A stretch of DNA of 64,000 nucleotides, taken from assembly GCF_018717645.1 (NCBI RefSeq), contig NZ_JAFLHG010000006.1, forward strand, positions 62,001-126,000, given 5' to 3'. The position numbers and the translations under genes are program-made. Positions 27,209-36,851 of the stretch are shown here, piece by piece; within the stretch, counting starts at the first letter, position 1, and every line of letters starts with the position of its first letter. This DNA is from Microbacterium flavum. Its GTDB lineage: Bacteria > Actinomycetota > Actinomycetes > Actinomycetales > Microbacteriaceae. Under the pieces are notes generated by a model. The model did no database searches. It was not told the DNA's origin and saw only the letters and a list, made by a program, of their open reading frames with translations.

Positions 27209-28336
27209 ATGACCCTGCCCGACGACCCCGCACTCGTGCGCGTCCTGGCATCGGACGGAACCTTCGCGCCCACGCCCGAGGCGGAGCGCTACCTCCCGCT
27301 CATCGACGCGCTGACCGACGCCGACCTCGAGACCTTTTACCGCGACATGGTGGTCGTGCGCGCCTTTGACCGCCAGGCGACGAACCTGCAGCGTCAGGGC
27401 CAGCTGGCGCTGTGGCCCCCTTCGTTCGGCCAGGAGGCGGCGCAGGTCGGCTCGGTGCGGGCGACGCGTCCGCAGGACCACGTCTTCCCGAGCTACCGCG
27501 AGCATGTCGTGGCGACGACCCGCGGCGTCGACCCGATCGACATCATCCGCGTCATGCGCGGCCTCAGCCACGGCGGATGGGATCCGACCGATCCGCGCAA
27601 CGGCAACACGCACATCTACACGCTCGTCCTCGGCTCGCAGACCCTCCACGCGACGGGGTTCGGCATGGGGCTCGTCTTCGACGGACGCTCCGGAACCGGT
27701 GACCCCGAGCGCGATGAGGCCGTCATCGTCTACTACGGCGATGGTGCGTCGAGTCAGGGCGACGTCCACGAGGCGATGGTCTTCGCGAACACCTACCGCA
27801 CGCCCGAGGTCTTCTTCCTGCAGAACAACCAGTGGGCCATCTCGGTCCCCGTCGCCACCCAGGCCCGTGCGCCGCTCTATCAGCGCGGCGCCGGCTACGG
27901 CATGCCCTCGACCCTGGTCGACGGCAACGACGTGCTCGCCAGCTACGCCGTCTCCAAGCTCGCGCTCGACGACGCACGCTCCGGCTCGGGCCCCCAGGCC
28001 ATCGAGGCGACGACGTATCGGATGGGCGCGCACACGACGAGTGACGACCCCACGAAGTACCGGACCTCCGACGAGGAGGAGTCGTGGGCGCGGCGCGATC
28101 CGATCGCGCGCATGCGCGCCTACCTCGAGGGCCGCGGCGCCGCGGCATCCTTCTTCGACGGCGTGGATGCCGAGGCTCAGGACTATGCCGATGACGTGCG
28201 CACCCGCACGAACGCCCTCGGCGGGATCGACGTCGACCTGATGTTCGCGCACGTCTACGGCGACGCGCATCCGCTCGTCGAAGAGCAGCAGCGCTGGCTC
28301 GCGGCCTACGAGGCCTCGTTCGAGGGGGGTGCGTGA
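27209..28336 (+). CDS. 2-oxo-acid dehydrogenase E1 component, alpha subunit
   Basis: 375 residues. Thiamine-pyrophosphate-dependent decarboxylase subunit of a pyruvate or branched-chain 2-oxo-acid dehydrogenase complex. The TPP motif runs from YYGDGASSQGDVHEA to LQNNQWAIS (GDG...NN, about residues 176-211). The phosphorylation-loop-like YRMGAHTTSDDPTKYR is also typical. ATG 27209 follows TAGCGT by six bases that include GGAGG. First gene of E1 alpha-E1 beta-E2; the stop overlaps the E1 beta start. No E3 gene is present, so lipoamide dehydrogenase must be encoded elsewhere. Confidence 0.93.
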   Translation: MTLPDDPALVRVLASDGTFAPTPEAERYLPLIDALTDADLETFYRDMVVVRAFDRQATNLQRQGQLALWPPSFGQEAAQVGSVRATRPQDHVFPSYREHVVATTRGVDPIDIIRVMRGLSHGGWDPTDPRNGNTHIYTLVLGSQTLHATGFGMGLVFDGRSGTGDPERDEAVIVYYGDGASSQGDVHEAMVFANTYRTPEVFFLQNNQWAISVPVATQARAPLYQRGAGYGMPSTLVDGNDVLASYAVSKLALDDARSGSGPQAIEATTYRMGAHTTSDDPTKYRTSDEEESWARRDPIARMRAYLEGRGAAASFFDGVDAEAQDYADDVRTRTNALGGIDVDLMFAHVYGDAHPLVEEQQRWLAAYEASFEGGA

Positions 28337-29403
28337 TGGTCGATCCTTCGACAGGCTCAGGAACCGTGACGACAGGCTCAGGAACCGCGACGACAGGCTC
28401 AGGAACCGTGACGACAGGCTCAGGAACGGTGACGTCCCTGCCGCTCGCCAAGGCGCTGAATGCCGGTCTCCGCGCCGCGATGGCGGCCGACGACCACGTC
28501 GTGCTCATGGGTGAGGACATCGGCAAGCTCGGCGGCGTCTTCCGGGTGACGGAGGGGCTGCAGGCCGAGTTCGGCGACCGCCGCGTGCTCGACACGCCGC
28601 TGGCCGAGTCGGGCATCGTCGGCACCGCGATCGGGCTCGCGATGGCGGGCTTCCGCCCGGTCGTGGAGATCCAGTTCGACGGGTTCGTCTTCCCCGCGTT
28701 CGACCAGATCACCTCGCAGCTCGCGAAGATCACGAACCGCCACGAGGGTGCCGTCACGATGCCCGTCGTCATCCGCATCCCCTACGGCGGCCACATCGGC
28801 GCGGTCGAGCACCACCAGGAGAGCCCCGAGGCCTACTTCGCGCACACCCCCGGCCTGCGCGTCGTGAGCCCGTCGACGCCGAACGATGCGTACTGGATGA
28901 TCCAGGATGCCATCGCCTCGCCCGACCCCGTGATCTTCCTGGAGCCGAAGGCGAAGTACTGGATGAAGGGCGAGGTCGACACGGCAGAGCGCTCGATGCC
29001 GCTGCACGCCTCACGCGTCGTGCGCCGGGGGACCGATGTCACCCTGGTCGGCCACGGCGCGATGGTCACGACGCTCCTGCAGGCCGCGGCGCTCGCCGAG
29101 AGCGAGGGCACGAGCTGCGAGGTCGTCGATGTGCGCTCGCTCTCGCCGATCGACTACGGCCCGATCCTCGACTCGGTGCGCCGCACCGGGCGGATGGTCT
29201 ACGCGCAGGAGGCCCCCGGCAACCTGTCGGTGGGGTCGGAGATCGCTGCGACCGTCATGGAGCGGGCGTTCTTCGCCCTCGAGGCGCCGGTGCTGCGCGT
29301 GTCGGGATTCGACGTGCCGTTCCCGCCCGCGAAGCTCGAGGGCACGTACCTCCCCGACGCCGACCGCCTCCTCGAAGCCGTCGACCGCGCCCTCGCCTAC
29401 TGA
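28336..29403 (+). CDS. 2-oxo-acid dehydrogenase E1 component, beta subunit, with repeat-derived N-terminus
   Basis: 355 residues. Transketolase-like pyrimidine-binding domain and C-terminal domain: [46 protein letters not shown], and a closing [16 protein letters not shown]. The first 34 residues are unusual: they are encoded by four tandem 21-bp units and read as repeats of TGSGTVT. Without them the protein would begin near [11 protein letters not shown], as in normal E1 beta subunits. ATG 28336 overlaps the E1 alpha stop; GTG 28333 is an alternative in the same frame. Confidence 0.92.
   Translation: MVDPSTGSGTVTTGSGTATTGSGTVTTGSGTVTSLPLAKALNAGLRAAMAADDHVVLMGEDIGKLGGVFRVTEGLQAEFGDRRVLDTPLAESGIVGTAIGLAMAGFRPVVEIQFDGFVFPAFDQITSQLAKITNRHEGAVTMPVVIRIPYGGHIGAVEHHQESPEAYFAHTPGLRVVSPSTPNDAYWMIQDAIASPDPVIFLEPKAKYWMKGEVDTAERSMPLHASRVVRRGTDVTLVGHGAMVTTLLQAAALAESEGTSCEVVDVRSLSPIDYGPILDSVRRTGRMVYAQEAPGNLSVGSEIAATVMERAFFALEAPVLRVSGFDVPFPPAKLEGTYLPDADRLLEAVDRALAY
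28349..28432 (+). repeat. Four tandem 21-bp repeats derived from a dispersed element
   Basis: Units begin CGACAGGCTCAGGAAC at 28349, 28370, 28391 and 28412 and differ by one or two bases. The first is preceded by CCTT, giving the dispersed CTTCGACAGGCTCAGG-type repeat found widely in bacteria. The array keeps the E1 beta frame open. A related single copy lies in the helicase gene at 44714-44734. Confidence 0.85.
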
Positions 29404-29514
29404 CCCCCGCCCCCCCCTCCCACCCCCCCCCCCGCCCCCCCCCCCCCCCCCCCCCCCCCCCCCGCCCCCACCCCCAGCCCCACCCCACGCACCTCCCCGC
29501 CCGCCGCCATGACC
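29404..29514. repeat. C-rich low-complexity tract with 29 consecutive C
   Basis: Intergenic stretch between the E1 beta stop and the 69-bp repeat. It is nearly pure C on the + strand, with an uninterrupted run of 29 C at 29435-29463. The opposite strand is G-rich and could form G-quadruplexes. The exact length may be affected by sequencing or assembly. Confidence 0.8.
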
Positions 29515-29583
29515 GCGAGACACCGCCCACGCACCGAGACCCCGGCTGTGCACCGGTGTCTCGGCGCACAGAAGGTGTCTCGC
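29515..29583. repeat. 69-bp cruciform repeat, copy 1
   Basis: Bounded by GCGAGACACC and its inverted GGTGTCTCGC, with an inner CACCGAGAC / GTGTCTCGG pair. The second copy, of identical length, lies at 45649-45717. It sits in the E1 beta-E2 gap directly after the C tract and ends 20 bases before the E2 start codon. Confidence 0.75.
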
Positions 29584-29603
29584 GGAGAGAGAAGAGAGCA
29601 CGC

Positions 29604-30944
29604 ATGAGCACGCAGACCTTCCACCTGCCCGATGTCGGAGAAGGATTGACCGAGGCGGAGATCGTCCAGTGGCGCGTCGCGCCGGGCGATGCCGTGGCCG
29701 TCAACGACGTGCTCGTCGAGATCGAGACCGCGAAGTCGCTCGTCGAGCTGCCGTCGCCGTTCGCCGGAACGGTCGGGGAACTCCTTGCGGCCGAGGGCGA
29801 CACGGTGACGGTGGGGGCGCCCGTCATCACGATCGCCGGCGCCACCGAAGCGCAGGATGCCTCCGCCGGCCTGTCTGCTCACGGCGAGCCCGCCGCTGCG
29901 CCCGAGCCCGACCCCGCCGGCGCCGTCCTCGTCGGCTACGGCACCGGAGCGGGCGCGACCTCGCGCCGCAAGCGCCCGGCCGAGCGCACCGAGACCGTCC
30001 GCGCGTCGGTCGGGGTCGTCGCCAAGCCGCCCGTCCGCAAGCTGGCGCGCGACCTCGGCGTCACGCTCGCCGACGTGGCCCCCTCCGGCCCCGCCGGCGA
30101 GGTCACCCGCGAGGACGTCGTCCGCCAGGCCGAGCAGGCGAGTGTCTTCCGCAACATCGCGACCCCCGAGGCGCCCACCGTGCGCGAGCACACGATCCCC
30201 GTCGCGCACGTCGCACCGCCCGCCCCGGCGCTCTCTCCGGGCCGGGAGGAGGCCATCCCCGTCAAGGGCGTGCGCAAGGCCACGGCATCCGGCATGGTGC
30301 GCTCCGCGTACACCGCGCCGCACGTGTCGGTCTGGACCGACGTCGACGCCACGCGCACCATGGAGCTCGTCAAACGGCTCAAGGCCTCGCCGGACTTCGC
30401 CGACATCAAGGTGTCCCCGCTGCTGATCATGGCGCGCGCTGTCATCTGGGCCGTCCGCCGCACGCCGCTGATCGGCGCCGCGTGGATCGACAAGGAGGAC
30501 GGCTCCGCGGAGATCCGCGTGCGCAATTACGTCAACCTCGGCATCGCCGCGGCGACGCCGCGCGGGCTCCTCGTCCCCAACATCAAGGACGCGCAGGATC
30601 TCAATATGCGCGAGCTCGCCCGCGCGCTCGAAAAGCTCACCCTGACGGCCCGCGACGGCAAGACCTCGCCCGCCGACCAGCAGGGCGGCACGGTCACGAT
30701 CACCAACATCGGCGTGTTCGGGATGGATGCCGGTACGCCGATCATCAACCCCGGCGAATCGGGCATCGTGGCCATGGGCACGATCCGTCAGAAGCCGTGG
30801 GTCGTCGACGGCGAGGTGCGCCCTCGCTTCGTCACGACGGTGTCGGGCTCGTTCGACCACCGCGTCATCGACGGCGACGGCATGAGCCGGTTCATCGCCG
30901 ACGTGGCATCCATCCTCGAAGAGCCTGCGCTGCTGCTCGACTGA
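29604..30944 (+). CDS. 2-oxo-acid dehydrogenase E2 component (dihydrolipoamide acyltransferase)
   Basis: 446 residues. One lipoyl domain (1-78) with the lipoylated Lys44 in [14 protein letters not shown], an Ala/Pro/Glu linker, an E3-binding domain (about 137-175: [15 protein letters not shown]), and the catalytic domain (about 215-446) ending in [15 protein letters not shown], whose His419 and Asp423 are the acyltransferase residues. It passes the acyl group from E1 to CoA. It is in line with the E1 genes but separated from them by a 200-base gap holding a C tract and a repeat. Confidence 0.94.
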   Translation: MSTQTFHLPDVGEGLTEAEIVQWRVAPGDAVAVNDVLVEIETAKSLVELPSPFAGTVGELLAAEGDTVTVGAPVITIAGATEAQDASAGLSAHGEPAAAPEPDPAGAVLVGYGTGAGATSRRKRPAERTETVRASVGVVAKPPVRKLARDLGVTLADVAPSGPAGEVTREDVVRQAEQASVFRNIATPEAPTVREHTIPVAHVAPPAPALSPGREEAIPVKGVRKATASGMVRSAYTAPHVSVWTDVDATRTMELVKRLKASPDFADIKVSPLLIMARAVIWAVRRTPLIGAAWIDKEDGSAEIRVRNYVNLGIAAATPRGLLVPNIKDAQDLNMRELARALEKLTLTARDGKTSPADQQGGTVTITNIGVFGMDAGTPIINPGESGIVAMGTIRQKPWVVDGEVRPRFVTTVSGSFDHRVIDGDGMSRFIADVASILEEPALLLD

Positions 30945-30983
30945 CCCCGCCCCTGCGCCCGGGCGCGCGGGGCCGCGCGCCGC

Positions 30984-31568
30984 TCAGGCGAGCAGGTGCT
31001 CGAGCAGGATCTGCGTGCCGATGCCGATGAGGACGAGCCCGCCGACGATCTCGGCGGGACGGCGGAACCGTGTGCCGATGCGGAAGCCGACGAACACGGC
31101 GACGAAGGACAGGGCGAAGGTCACGAGGCCGATCGCGCCCACGGCGATCCAGACATTCACGTCGAGGAACGCGAACGAGACGCCGACCGCGAGGGCGTCG
31201 ATGCTCGTCGCGATCGAGAGGAGCAGCACTTCGCGCGCGGAGAAGGCCTCGGTGTCGTGGACGTGGTCCGGATGCTCCGGGTCGGCGGGCGCGTCGGGCG
31301 TGACCGCCTCCCAGATCATCTTGCCGCCCACCAGGACGAGCAGGCCGAACGAGATCCAGTGGTCGAACGGGGCGATCGCCTCGGCGAAGGTGGAGCCCAG
31401 CAGCCACCCGAGAAGCGGCATGATCGCCTGCGCGAGACCGAAGGCGGTAGCGAAGACGAGCGCCGTGCGCAGCACATGGGCGCGCAGCTGCAGGCCTTTG
31501 CCGAGCGCGACGGCGAACGCGTCGGCCGAGACGCCGAGCGCGAGGAGGAACAGGGTCCAGGGGGACAT
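30984..31568 (-). CDS. mntP: Manganese efflux pump MntP
   Basis: 194 residues and six helices in two related halves. Each half has the acidic membrane motif of the family: LGVSADAFAVALGKGL near residue 10 and SIATSIDALAVGVSFAF near residue 120. It exports manganese. The 180-base leader before the ATG is GC-rich; I did not find the conserved parts of a yybP-ykoY riboswitch. It shares its upstream region with the zinc transporter operon, and the Zur box there could affect both. Confidence 0.93.
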   Translation of the reverse strand: MSPWTLFLLALGVSADAFAVALGKGLQLRAHVLRTALVFATAFGLAQAIMPLLGWLLGSTFAEAIAPFDHWISFGLLVLVGGKMIWEAVTPDAPADPEHPDHVHDTEAFSAREVLLLSIATSIDALAVGVSFAFLDVNVWIAVGAIGLVTFALSFVAVFVGFRIGTRFRRPAEIVGGLVLIGIGTQILLEHLLA

Positions 31569-31748
31569 GACGGCTCCCGGAGCGAGAAGGATGCGGAGAT
31601 GGGACGCCGACACGGGCCGTGGGGCCACGGTGCGCAGGCGGGCCGCGCGGCGCCGTCGAACGCGCGAGCAGTGTCCAGCCTGGAGGGTGGCATCCCCGCG
31701 GTTCAAGCGGAATGCCCCGATTGTCAGGATTTCGGGTACCCCTGATTT

Positions 31749-31763
31749 TGATAACGATTATCA
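31749..31763. promoter_or_regulatory. Zur box
   Basis: TGATAA, three bases, TTATCA: a 15-bp near-perfect palindrome with the sequence of zinc-uptake-regulator operators. It covers the -35 position of the TACGCT promoter (31771-31776) of the zinc transporter operon. Repression by zinc-loaded Zur, encoded three genes downstream, is the direct reading. Confidence 0.85.
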
Positions 31764-31782
31764 CTAGTCGTACGCTGGGGGA

Positions 31783-32727
31783 ATGAAGCGTCCCGTCGTT
31801 CTCCTCGCCGCGCTCACCGCGGCATCCGCCCTCGCCCTCACCGGCTGCTCCGGCGCCTCCGACTCCCCCGCCTCGCCCGCTGCATCGGGCTCCGACGGCG
31901 GCACGATCGCCGTCGTCGCCTCGACGAACGTCTACGGTGCGATCGCGAAGACCGTCGGAGGCGACCGCGTCGAGGTCACCTCGCTGATCGCCGACGAGAG
32001 CAAAGACCCGCACGAGTTCGAGGCCACCGCCGCCGATCAGCTCGACATCCAGGATGCTCGACTCCTCATCGAGAACGGCGGCGGCTACGACCCGTTCATG
32101 GCCTCGCTGAAGGATGCCGCGGGATCCGACGCGCCACTGATCAGCGCCGTCACGTTCTCACCCGAGTGGAAGGGCTCCGACCCGTCGGAGGCCGTCGAGG
32201 GCTTCAACGAGCACGTCTTCTACGACCCGCAGACCATCGCCGCCGTCGCCGACGAGATCGCCGCGCAGCTCGGCACGATCGACCCCGCGGACGCGAGCAC
32301 CTTCACGGAGAATGCAGACGCGTTCCGCAAGGACATCGATGCGAAGGTCACGCCGATCCTCGACGAGGTCGCCACGGCCCACAGCGGCGAGGAGATCTTC
32401 GTCACCGAGCCCGTCCCGCTCTACCTCGCTGAGGCCGCGGGCCTGAAGAACGCCACTCCGGATGCCTTCAGCGAGGCGGTAGAGGAGGGCCAGGATGTCC
32501 CGCCGGCGACGCTCCTGGAGGCCCTCACCCTCATCGGCAGCGGCTCGGTGAAGATCGTCTTCGTCAACGCCCAGGCTGCCGGCGCCGAGACGACGCAGGT
32601 CGAGACCAAGGCGGGCGAGGGGAACGTGCCGGTCATCAAGGCGTCCGAACTTCTCCCGGACGGCGATACCTACGTATCGTGGATGACCGACATGGCTACA
32701 CAGATCAAGACCGCGTTGGGTTCGTGA
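31783..32727 (+). CDS. znuA: Zinc (metal) ABC transporter substrate-binding lipoprotein
   Basis: 314 residues. Signal peptide with lipobox LTGC (Cys22), so it is anchored outside the membrane. Cluster A-I metal-binding fold: VVASTNVYGAIAKTVGG, DPHEFEATAADQ, ENGGGYDPFM and NEHVFYDPQT, which supply candidate metal ligands. The His-rich loop of many ZnuA proteins is absent. Zinc rather than manganese is inferred from the Zur box and the zur gene in the same operon. The ATG is six bases after TACGCT. The stop overlaps the ATPase gene start (GTGA). Confidence 0.92.
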   Translation: MKRPVVLLAALTAASALALTGCSGASDSPASPAASGSDGGTIAVVASTNVYGAIAKTVGGDRVEVTSLIADESKDPHEFEATAADQLDIQDARLLIENGGGYDPFMASLKDAAGSDAPLISAVTFSPEWKGSDPSEAVEGFNEHVFYDPQTIAAVADEIAAQLGTIDPADASTFTENADAFRKDIDAKVTPILDEVATAHSGEEIFVTEPVPLYLAEAAGLKNATPDAFSEAVEEGQDVPPATLLEALTLIGSGSVKIVFVNAQAAGAETTQVETKAGEGNVPVIKASELLPDGDTYVSWMTDMATQIKTALGS

Positions 32728-33617
32728 GTCCGACGCCTCCACTCTCCCCGACCGGAGCGCCTCCACTGCGCATCATGGCCGCCGCGCTCTCGCGTGGCGG
32801 CCATGAGCTGTGGCGTGGTCTCGACCTCGAGGTCCAGCCCGGCGAGCTGATCGCCGTGCTCGGCCCGAGCGGCACCGGCAAGACGACGCTCCTGCGCGCC
32901 GTCCTCGGCCTCGAGCGGCTCACCGCCGGGACGATCGAGACGTTCGGCGCTCCCGTCCACCGCGCCGGCAATCGACGGATCGGATACATCCCGCAGCAGC
33001 GACCCCTCCCGCGCCACACCGCGATGCGCGGGCGCGACCTCGTGCGCCTCGGCGTCGACGGGCACCGCTTCGGCCTGCCCGTCGCCCGTCGCGCCGATCG
33101 GGAGCGCGTGCAGCAGCTGATCGACGCCGTGGGCGCGCGCTCGTTCGCCGACCGGCCGGTCGGGCTCCTCTCCGGAGGAGAGCAGCAGCGCCTGCGCGTC
33201 GGACAGGCGCTCGCCGACGATCCGGGCCTCCTGCTGTGCGATGAGCCCCTCACGAGCCTCGACCTCGCCAACCAGCGCGACGTGATCGAGCTCATCGACC
33301 GCTACCGGGTGCGCAGCGGCGCGGGCGTGCTGCTCGTGACGCACGACATCAACCCCGTCCTCGAGAAGGTCGATCGCATCCTCTACCTCACCGGCGGCCG
33401 CTTCACGCTCGGCCGCCCGGACGAGGTGCTGACCTCGAAGACGCTGACCGAGCTCTACGACACCCCCGTCCACGTGGCCCGGGTCGGTGGGCGACTCGTC
33501 GTCGTGGGCGCGCCCGACTCGGATGCGGAGCACCACCACCACGGCGAGGACGTCGCCCCGCCCCCGGTGACCGCGACGGTCGGTGTCCGCCGTTCCGGAA
33601 AGGACGACCCGCGGTGA
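32724..33617 (+). CDS. znuC: Zinc ABC transporter ATP-binding protein
   Basis: 297 residues. Walker A GPSGTGKTT, Q-loop PQQRPLP, ABC signature LLSGGEQQRLRVG, Walker B LLLCDEPLTSLD and switch histidine in VTHDINP are all present, so it is a working ATPase. The C-terminus adds about 55 residues, including the stretch EHHHHGED, which may bind metal. GTG at 32724 overlaps the lipoprotein stop; the gene's own stop overlaps the permease start. Confidence 0.93.
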   Translation: MSPTPPLSPTGAPPLRIMAAALSRGGHELWRGLDLEVQPGELIAVLGPSGTGKTTLLRAVLGLERLTAGTIETFGAPVHRAGNRRIGYIPQQRPLPRHTAMRGRDLVRLGVDGHRFGLPVARRADRERVQQLIDAVGARSFADRPVGLLSGGEQQRLRVGQALADDPGLLLCDEPLTSLDLANQRDVIELIDRYRVRSGAGVLLVTHDINPVLEKVDRILYLTGGRFTLGRPDEVLTSKTLTELYDTPVHVARVGGRLVVVGAPDSDAEHHHHGEDVAPPPVTATVGVRRSGKDDPR

Positions 33618-34474
33618 ACTGGGACAGCGTGGGCGACGCCCTCTTCGGCGGGGTGTCGCGCTACGGAGACATCCTCGCCCTCGTGCAGAACTCCGTCTGG
33701 GCGGGGGCCGTCCTCGGCATCGTGGGCGGCCTCATCGGCGTCTTCGTGATGCAGCGCGACATGGCGTTCGCGGTGCACGGCATCAGCGAGCTCTCCTTCG
33801 CGGGCGCCGCGGCCGCACTCCTGCTGGGCTTCGACGTGGTCACCGGCTCGATCGTCGGCTCGCTCGTCGCGGCCGGGCTCATCGGATGGCTCGGCGCGCG
33901 CGCGCGGGATCGCAATTCGATCATCGGCGTGCTGATGCCGTTCGGCCTCGGCCTCGGCATCCTCTGCATCTCGCTCTACAGCGGCCGCAGCGCCAACCGA
34001 TTCAGCCTGCTCACGGGGCAGATCGTGTCGGTGCAGAGCGATCAGCTCACGGTCCTGATCGTGCTCGGGGCCCTCGTGCTCGTCGCGCTGCTGCTCATCT
34101 GGCGGCCCCTGACGTTCGACTCGCTCGATCCGCAGTCCGCCGCCGCGCGGGGCGTCCCGACCACCGCGATCTCCTTCGTGTTCATGCTGCTGCTCGGCGT
34201 GGTCGTCGCCGTCGCGGTGCACATCATCGGCGCCCTGCTGGTGCTGTCGCTGCTCGTGACCCCCGCCGCCGCCGCGATGCGGGTCTCGAACGGCCCGGTC
34301 GCGGTGCCGCTTCTGGCCGCGGGCTTCGGCGTCACGGCCGCCGTCGGCGGCATCCTCCTCGCCATCGCCGGGACGCTCCCGGTGAGCCCCTACATCACGA
34401 CCCTGTCGTTCCTCATCTACCTGGTCTGCCGGGCGATCGACGGGGTGCGCCGGCGGGGCAGCGTGGAGGCCTGA
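33614..34474 (+). CDS. znuB: Zinc ABC transporter permease
   Basis: 286 residues with eight to nine helices of the ABC-3 family: GIVGGLIGVFVMQRDMAFAVHGISELSFAGAA near the N-terminus is the family signature. It forms the membrane channel for the lipoprotein and ATPase encoded upstream. GTG start overlapping the ATPase stop. The gap to zur is 44 bases and holds a separate promoter. Confidence 0.93.
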   Translation: MNWDSVGDALFGGVSRYGDILALVQNSVWAGAVLGIVGGLIGVFVMQRDMAFAVHGISELSFAGAAAALLLGFDVVTGSIVGSLVAAGLIGWLGARARDRNSIIGVLMPFGLGLGILCISLYSGRSANRFSLLTGQIVSVQSDQLTVLIVLGALVLVALLLIWRPLTFDSLDPQSAAARGVPTTAISFVFMLLLGVVVAVAVHIIGALLVLSLLVTPAAAAMRVSNGPVAVPLLAAGFGVTAAVGGILLAIAGTLPVSPYITTLSFLIYLVCRAIDGVRRRGSVEA

Positions 34475-34518
34475 CCGTACCCAGCCCGCTCCAAGACCGC
34501 GTGAGTAGACTCGCGCTC

Positions 34519-34971
34519 ATGGTCCAGCGGAACACGTGGCAGCGCGATCGGGTGCGCGAGGCACTCGGCGACGCCGGCGGCTTCGTCAGCGCGCAGGATC
34601 TGCACCGCGTCCTCCGCGACGAGAACACCGGCATCGGCCTCGCGACCGTGTACCGCGCGCTCGCGACCCTCGCCACCAGCGGCGAGGCCGACCAGCTGCA
34701 GAGCCCCGACGGCGAGGCGATCTACCGCGCCTGCTCGACGGCTGGCCACCACCATCACCTGATCTGCCGCTCGTGCGGCAAGGCGGTGGAGATCGAGGCC
34801 GACGAGGTCGAGTCGTGGGCGCAGCGCACCGCATCCGCCTACGGATTCACTCAGGCCGAGCACGTCGTCGACATCTTCGGCATGTGCGCGGAGTGCACCG
34901 CGCGGGGAGCCGCCGCGGCGCCGACCGCGGCCGACGCAGCATCCGCCCCCGACCCCGATGCGCGTGTCTGA
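34519..34971 (+). CDS. zur: Fur family regulator, probable Zur
   Basis: 150 residues. Winged helix (VSAQDLHRVLRDENTGIGLATVYRALATL) and Fur dimerisation domain with the AGHHHHLICRSCGKAVEIE metal site and a second CAEC pair, which together make the structural zinc site. Context identifies it as Zur: it lies behind a zinc transporter with a Zur box. It has its own TAGACT box (34506-34511) seven bases before the ATG, so it can be made independently of the transporter. It overlaps the following permease gene by 14 bases. Confidence 0.9.
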   Translation: MVQRNTWQRDRVREALGDAGGFVSAQDLHRVLRDENTGIGLATVYRALATLATSGEADQLQSPDGEAIYRACSTAGHHHHLICRSCGKAVEIEADEVESWAQRTASAYGFTQAEHVVDIFGMCAECTARGAAAAPTAADAASAPDPDARV

Positions 34972-36013
34972 GCGGACCGCGACGCGGCCGAGCTACGAAC
35001 CCCGCACGCAACGGCTCGATCGTGACCCGAGGCTCGCGCGCGTCGGCCTCGTCCTCCTCGGGGTCCTCGTCGTCGCGGGGCTCGTCGCGCTGGCGATCGG
35101 CTCGCCCGGACCGGCCCTGCCCACGCGCCTTCAGGACGGCCTGACCCTCTCCATCAGCGTCCTCATCGAGTCGATGCCGTTCGTCGTGCTCGGCGTGCTC
35201 CTCTCGATCGTCGTGCAGGTGTGGGTCCCGCCGGGCGTCATCGAGCGCTGGATGCCGCGACGCGCCTGGGCGCGCCGCATGGTCCTCTCGCTGCTCGGCA
35301 TGCTCGTGCCGGTCTGCGAGTGCGGCAACGTCCCGTTCGCGCGCGGCCTGATGATGCGCGGCTTCACCGTGCCCGAGACGCTCACCTTCCTCATCGCCGC
35401 ACCGATCGTGAACCCGATCGTCATCATCACGACGCATCAGGCGTTCGGGTTCGACGACGGCATCCTCATCGCGCGGCTGCTCGGCGGTTTCGCCGTCGCG
35501 AACCTCATCGGCTGGCTGTACAGCCGGCATCCCGATCCGGACGGCCTCATCACAGAGCGCTTCGCGGCCTCGTGCGAGTTCGCGCAAGACCTCGACGGGG
35601 CGCAGGCCCGCGACCGCGGTCGCCGCAGCCTCGCCCAGTTCGTCGTCGAGCTGAGGGCGGTGCTGCCGGCCCTGATCATCGGCTCGGCGCTCGCCGGCGC
35701 GGTGCAGGTGCTCGTGCCGCGCGACGCGCTGCTGGCGATCGGATCGAACCCGGCGCTGTCGATCATCGCGATGATCATCCTCGCGATGATCGTGTCGATC
35801 TGCTCGAACGTCGACTCGTTCTTCGCACTGTCGTTCGCCTCGACGTTCACCCCGGGCTCGATCGTCGCATTCCTCCTTGTCGGACCCCTCGTCGACGTCA
35901 AGATGCTGGCGCTCCTGCGCACGACCTTCCGCACCAAGGTGCTCGGCGGTCTCGTCGTGATCGTCGTCCTGTTCGCCATCGCCGTCGGATCGGTGGTGAA
36001 CCTCTTTGCGTGA
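34958..36013 (+). CDS. DUF318 (YraQ-like) permease
   Basis: 351 residues with about eight helices. The family hallmark PVCECGNVPFARGLMMRG lies in the first half; a second conserved block, ILAMIVSICSNVDSFFALSF, lies near the end. Related permeases are implicated in metal or organoarsenical movement, and the PVCECGN cysteines may bind metal. The zinc operon context and the TIGR03943 partner immediately downstream suggest a role in metal homeostasis, but the substrate is unproven. Confidence 0.88.
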   Translation: MRVSERTATRPSYEPRTQRLDRDPRLARVGLVLLGVLVVAGLVALAIGSPGPALPTRLQDGLTLSISVLIESMPFVVLGVLLSIVVQVWVPPGVIERWMPRRAWARRMVLSLLGMLVPVCECGNVPFARGLMMRGFTVPETLTFLIAAPIVNPIVIITTHQAFGFDDGILIARLLGGFAVANLIGWLYSRHPDPDGLITERFAASCEFAQDLDGAQARDRGRRSLAQFVVELRAVLPALIIGSALAGAVQVLVPRDALLAIGSNPALSIIAMIILAMIVSICSNVDSFFALSFASTFTPGSIVAFLLVGPLVDVKMLALLRTTFRTKVLGGLVVIVVLFAIAVGSVVNLFA

Positions 36014-36851
36014 CGCATTCGCCGGCTGGGGTGCGCGCCTGCTCGGCGTCGGGCTCGCGGCCGGGCTGTCCGCCGTGACGATCGGGCTGTGGCTGACCGA
36101 CCGGCTCGGCCTGTACATCAACCCCTCCTCCACGTGGTTCGCGGTGTCGATGGCGTTCGTCGCCCTCGCCGGCTGCGCGGTGAGCTTCGCCCTCCCGCGG
36201 GGTGCGGAGGCCGATCACGGCCACGACCACGGCCCATCGCCCTCGCGTAGACGGCACGCCGGCGACGGCCACTCCGGCGACCACGACGTCCACCCCGGCC
36301 GGGGGCACGATCACCACGACCACGATCACCACGGCGGCCACGACCACGCGCCCGCGGGGCGTTGGGCGACCGTGGCCGCCGTCACCGGCGGCATCCTCGC
36401 CACGGGCGTCGTCGCCGCCATCGTCCTCACCCCACCGGCCACCCTCTCGGCGCAGCTCGCGATGCAGCGCGACACCGGCACGCCGCCCCTCTTCCAGGGG
36501 GCCGACACGATCGCGCTCGCCGCCACCGGCGACACCGCCTCGTTCGGCGTGGGCGAGTGGGCGAGCGTGTTCGCGACGGCGACAAACCCCGAGTCCTTCG
36601 ACGGCAGTCAGGTGACGCTGACCGGCTTCGTGACCCCGGGCGACGACGGGTTCTCCCTCACCCGCCTCGTCATCACGCACTGCGTCATCGACGCGCAGCC
36701 CGCGAGCCTGCGGATCGCCGCCGACGCGGGCTACGACACCGGGCAGTGGGTGACCGTGACCGGCATGATCCGCGACGACGACGGACGCCTCGCGGTGCAT
36801 GCGTCATCGGTCGAGAAGATCGACGAGCCCAAGGACCCCTATGAGTACTGA
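36006..36851 (+). CDS. TIGR03943-like putative metal-associated membrane protein
   Basis: 281 residues. Two N-terminal helices, then a histidine/aspartate-rich loop (about 75-118, with HDHHDHDHHGGHDH), another helix, and an extracytoplasmic domain with VTLTGFV and a VITHCVID cysteine. This layout matches the TIGR03943 family, usually encoded beside a DUF318 permease. The His-rich loop could hold zinc. The only available start overlapping the permease stop is TTG at 36006. The stop overlaps the next gene by 11 bases. Confidence 0.85.
   Translation: MRDAFAGWGARLLGVGLAAGLSAVTIGLWLTDRLGLYINPSSTWFAVSMAFVALAGCAVSFALPRGAEADHGHDHGPSPSRRRHAGDGHSGDHDVHPGRGHDHHDHDHHGGHDHAPAGRWATVAAVTGGILATGVVAAIVLTPPATLSAQLAMQRDTGTPPLFQGADTIALAATGDTASFGVGEWASVFATATNPESFDGSQVTLTGFVTPGDDGFSLTRLVITHCVIDAQPASLRIAADAGYDTGQWVTVTGMIRDDDGRLAVHASSVEKIDEPKDPYEY

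Noticed and set aside
28349..28432. CRISPR array
   Set aside because: Four direct repeats of 21 bp have no spacers and encode protein in frame; they are tandem copies of a dispersed element.
31569..31748. yybP-ykoY manganese riboswitch upstream of mntP
   Set aside because: mntP often carries one and the leader is 180 bases long, but I could not find the conserved GGGGAGTAG-like and paired elements. A covariance-model search would decide.
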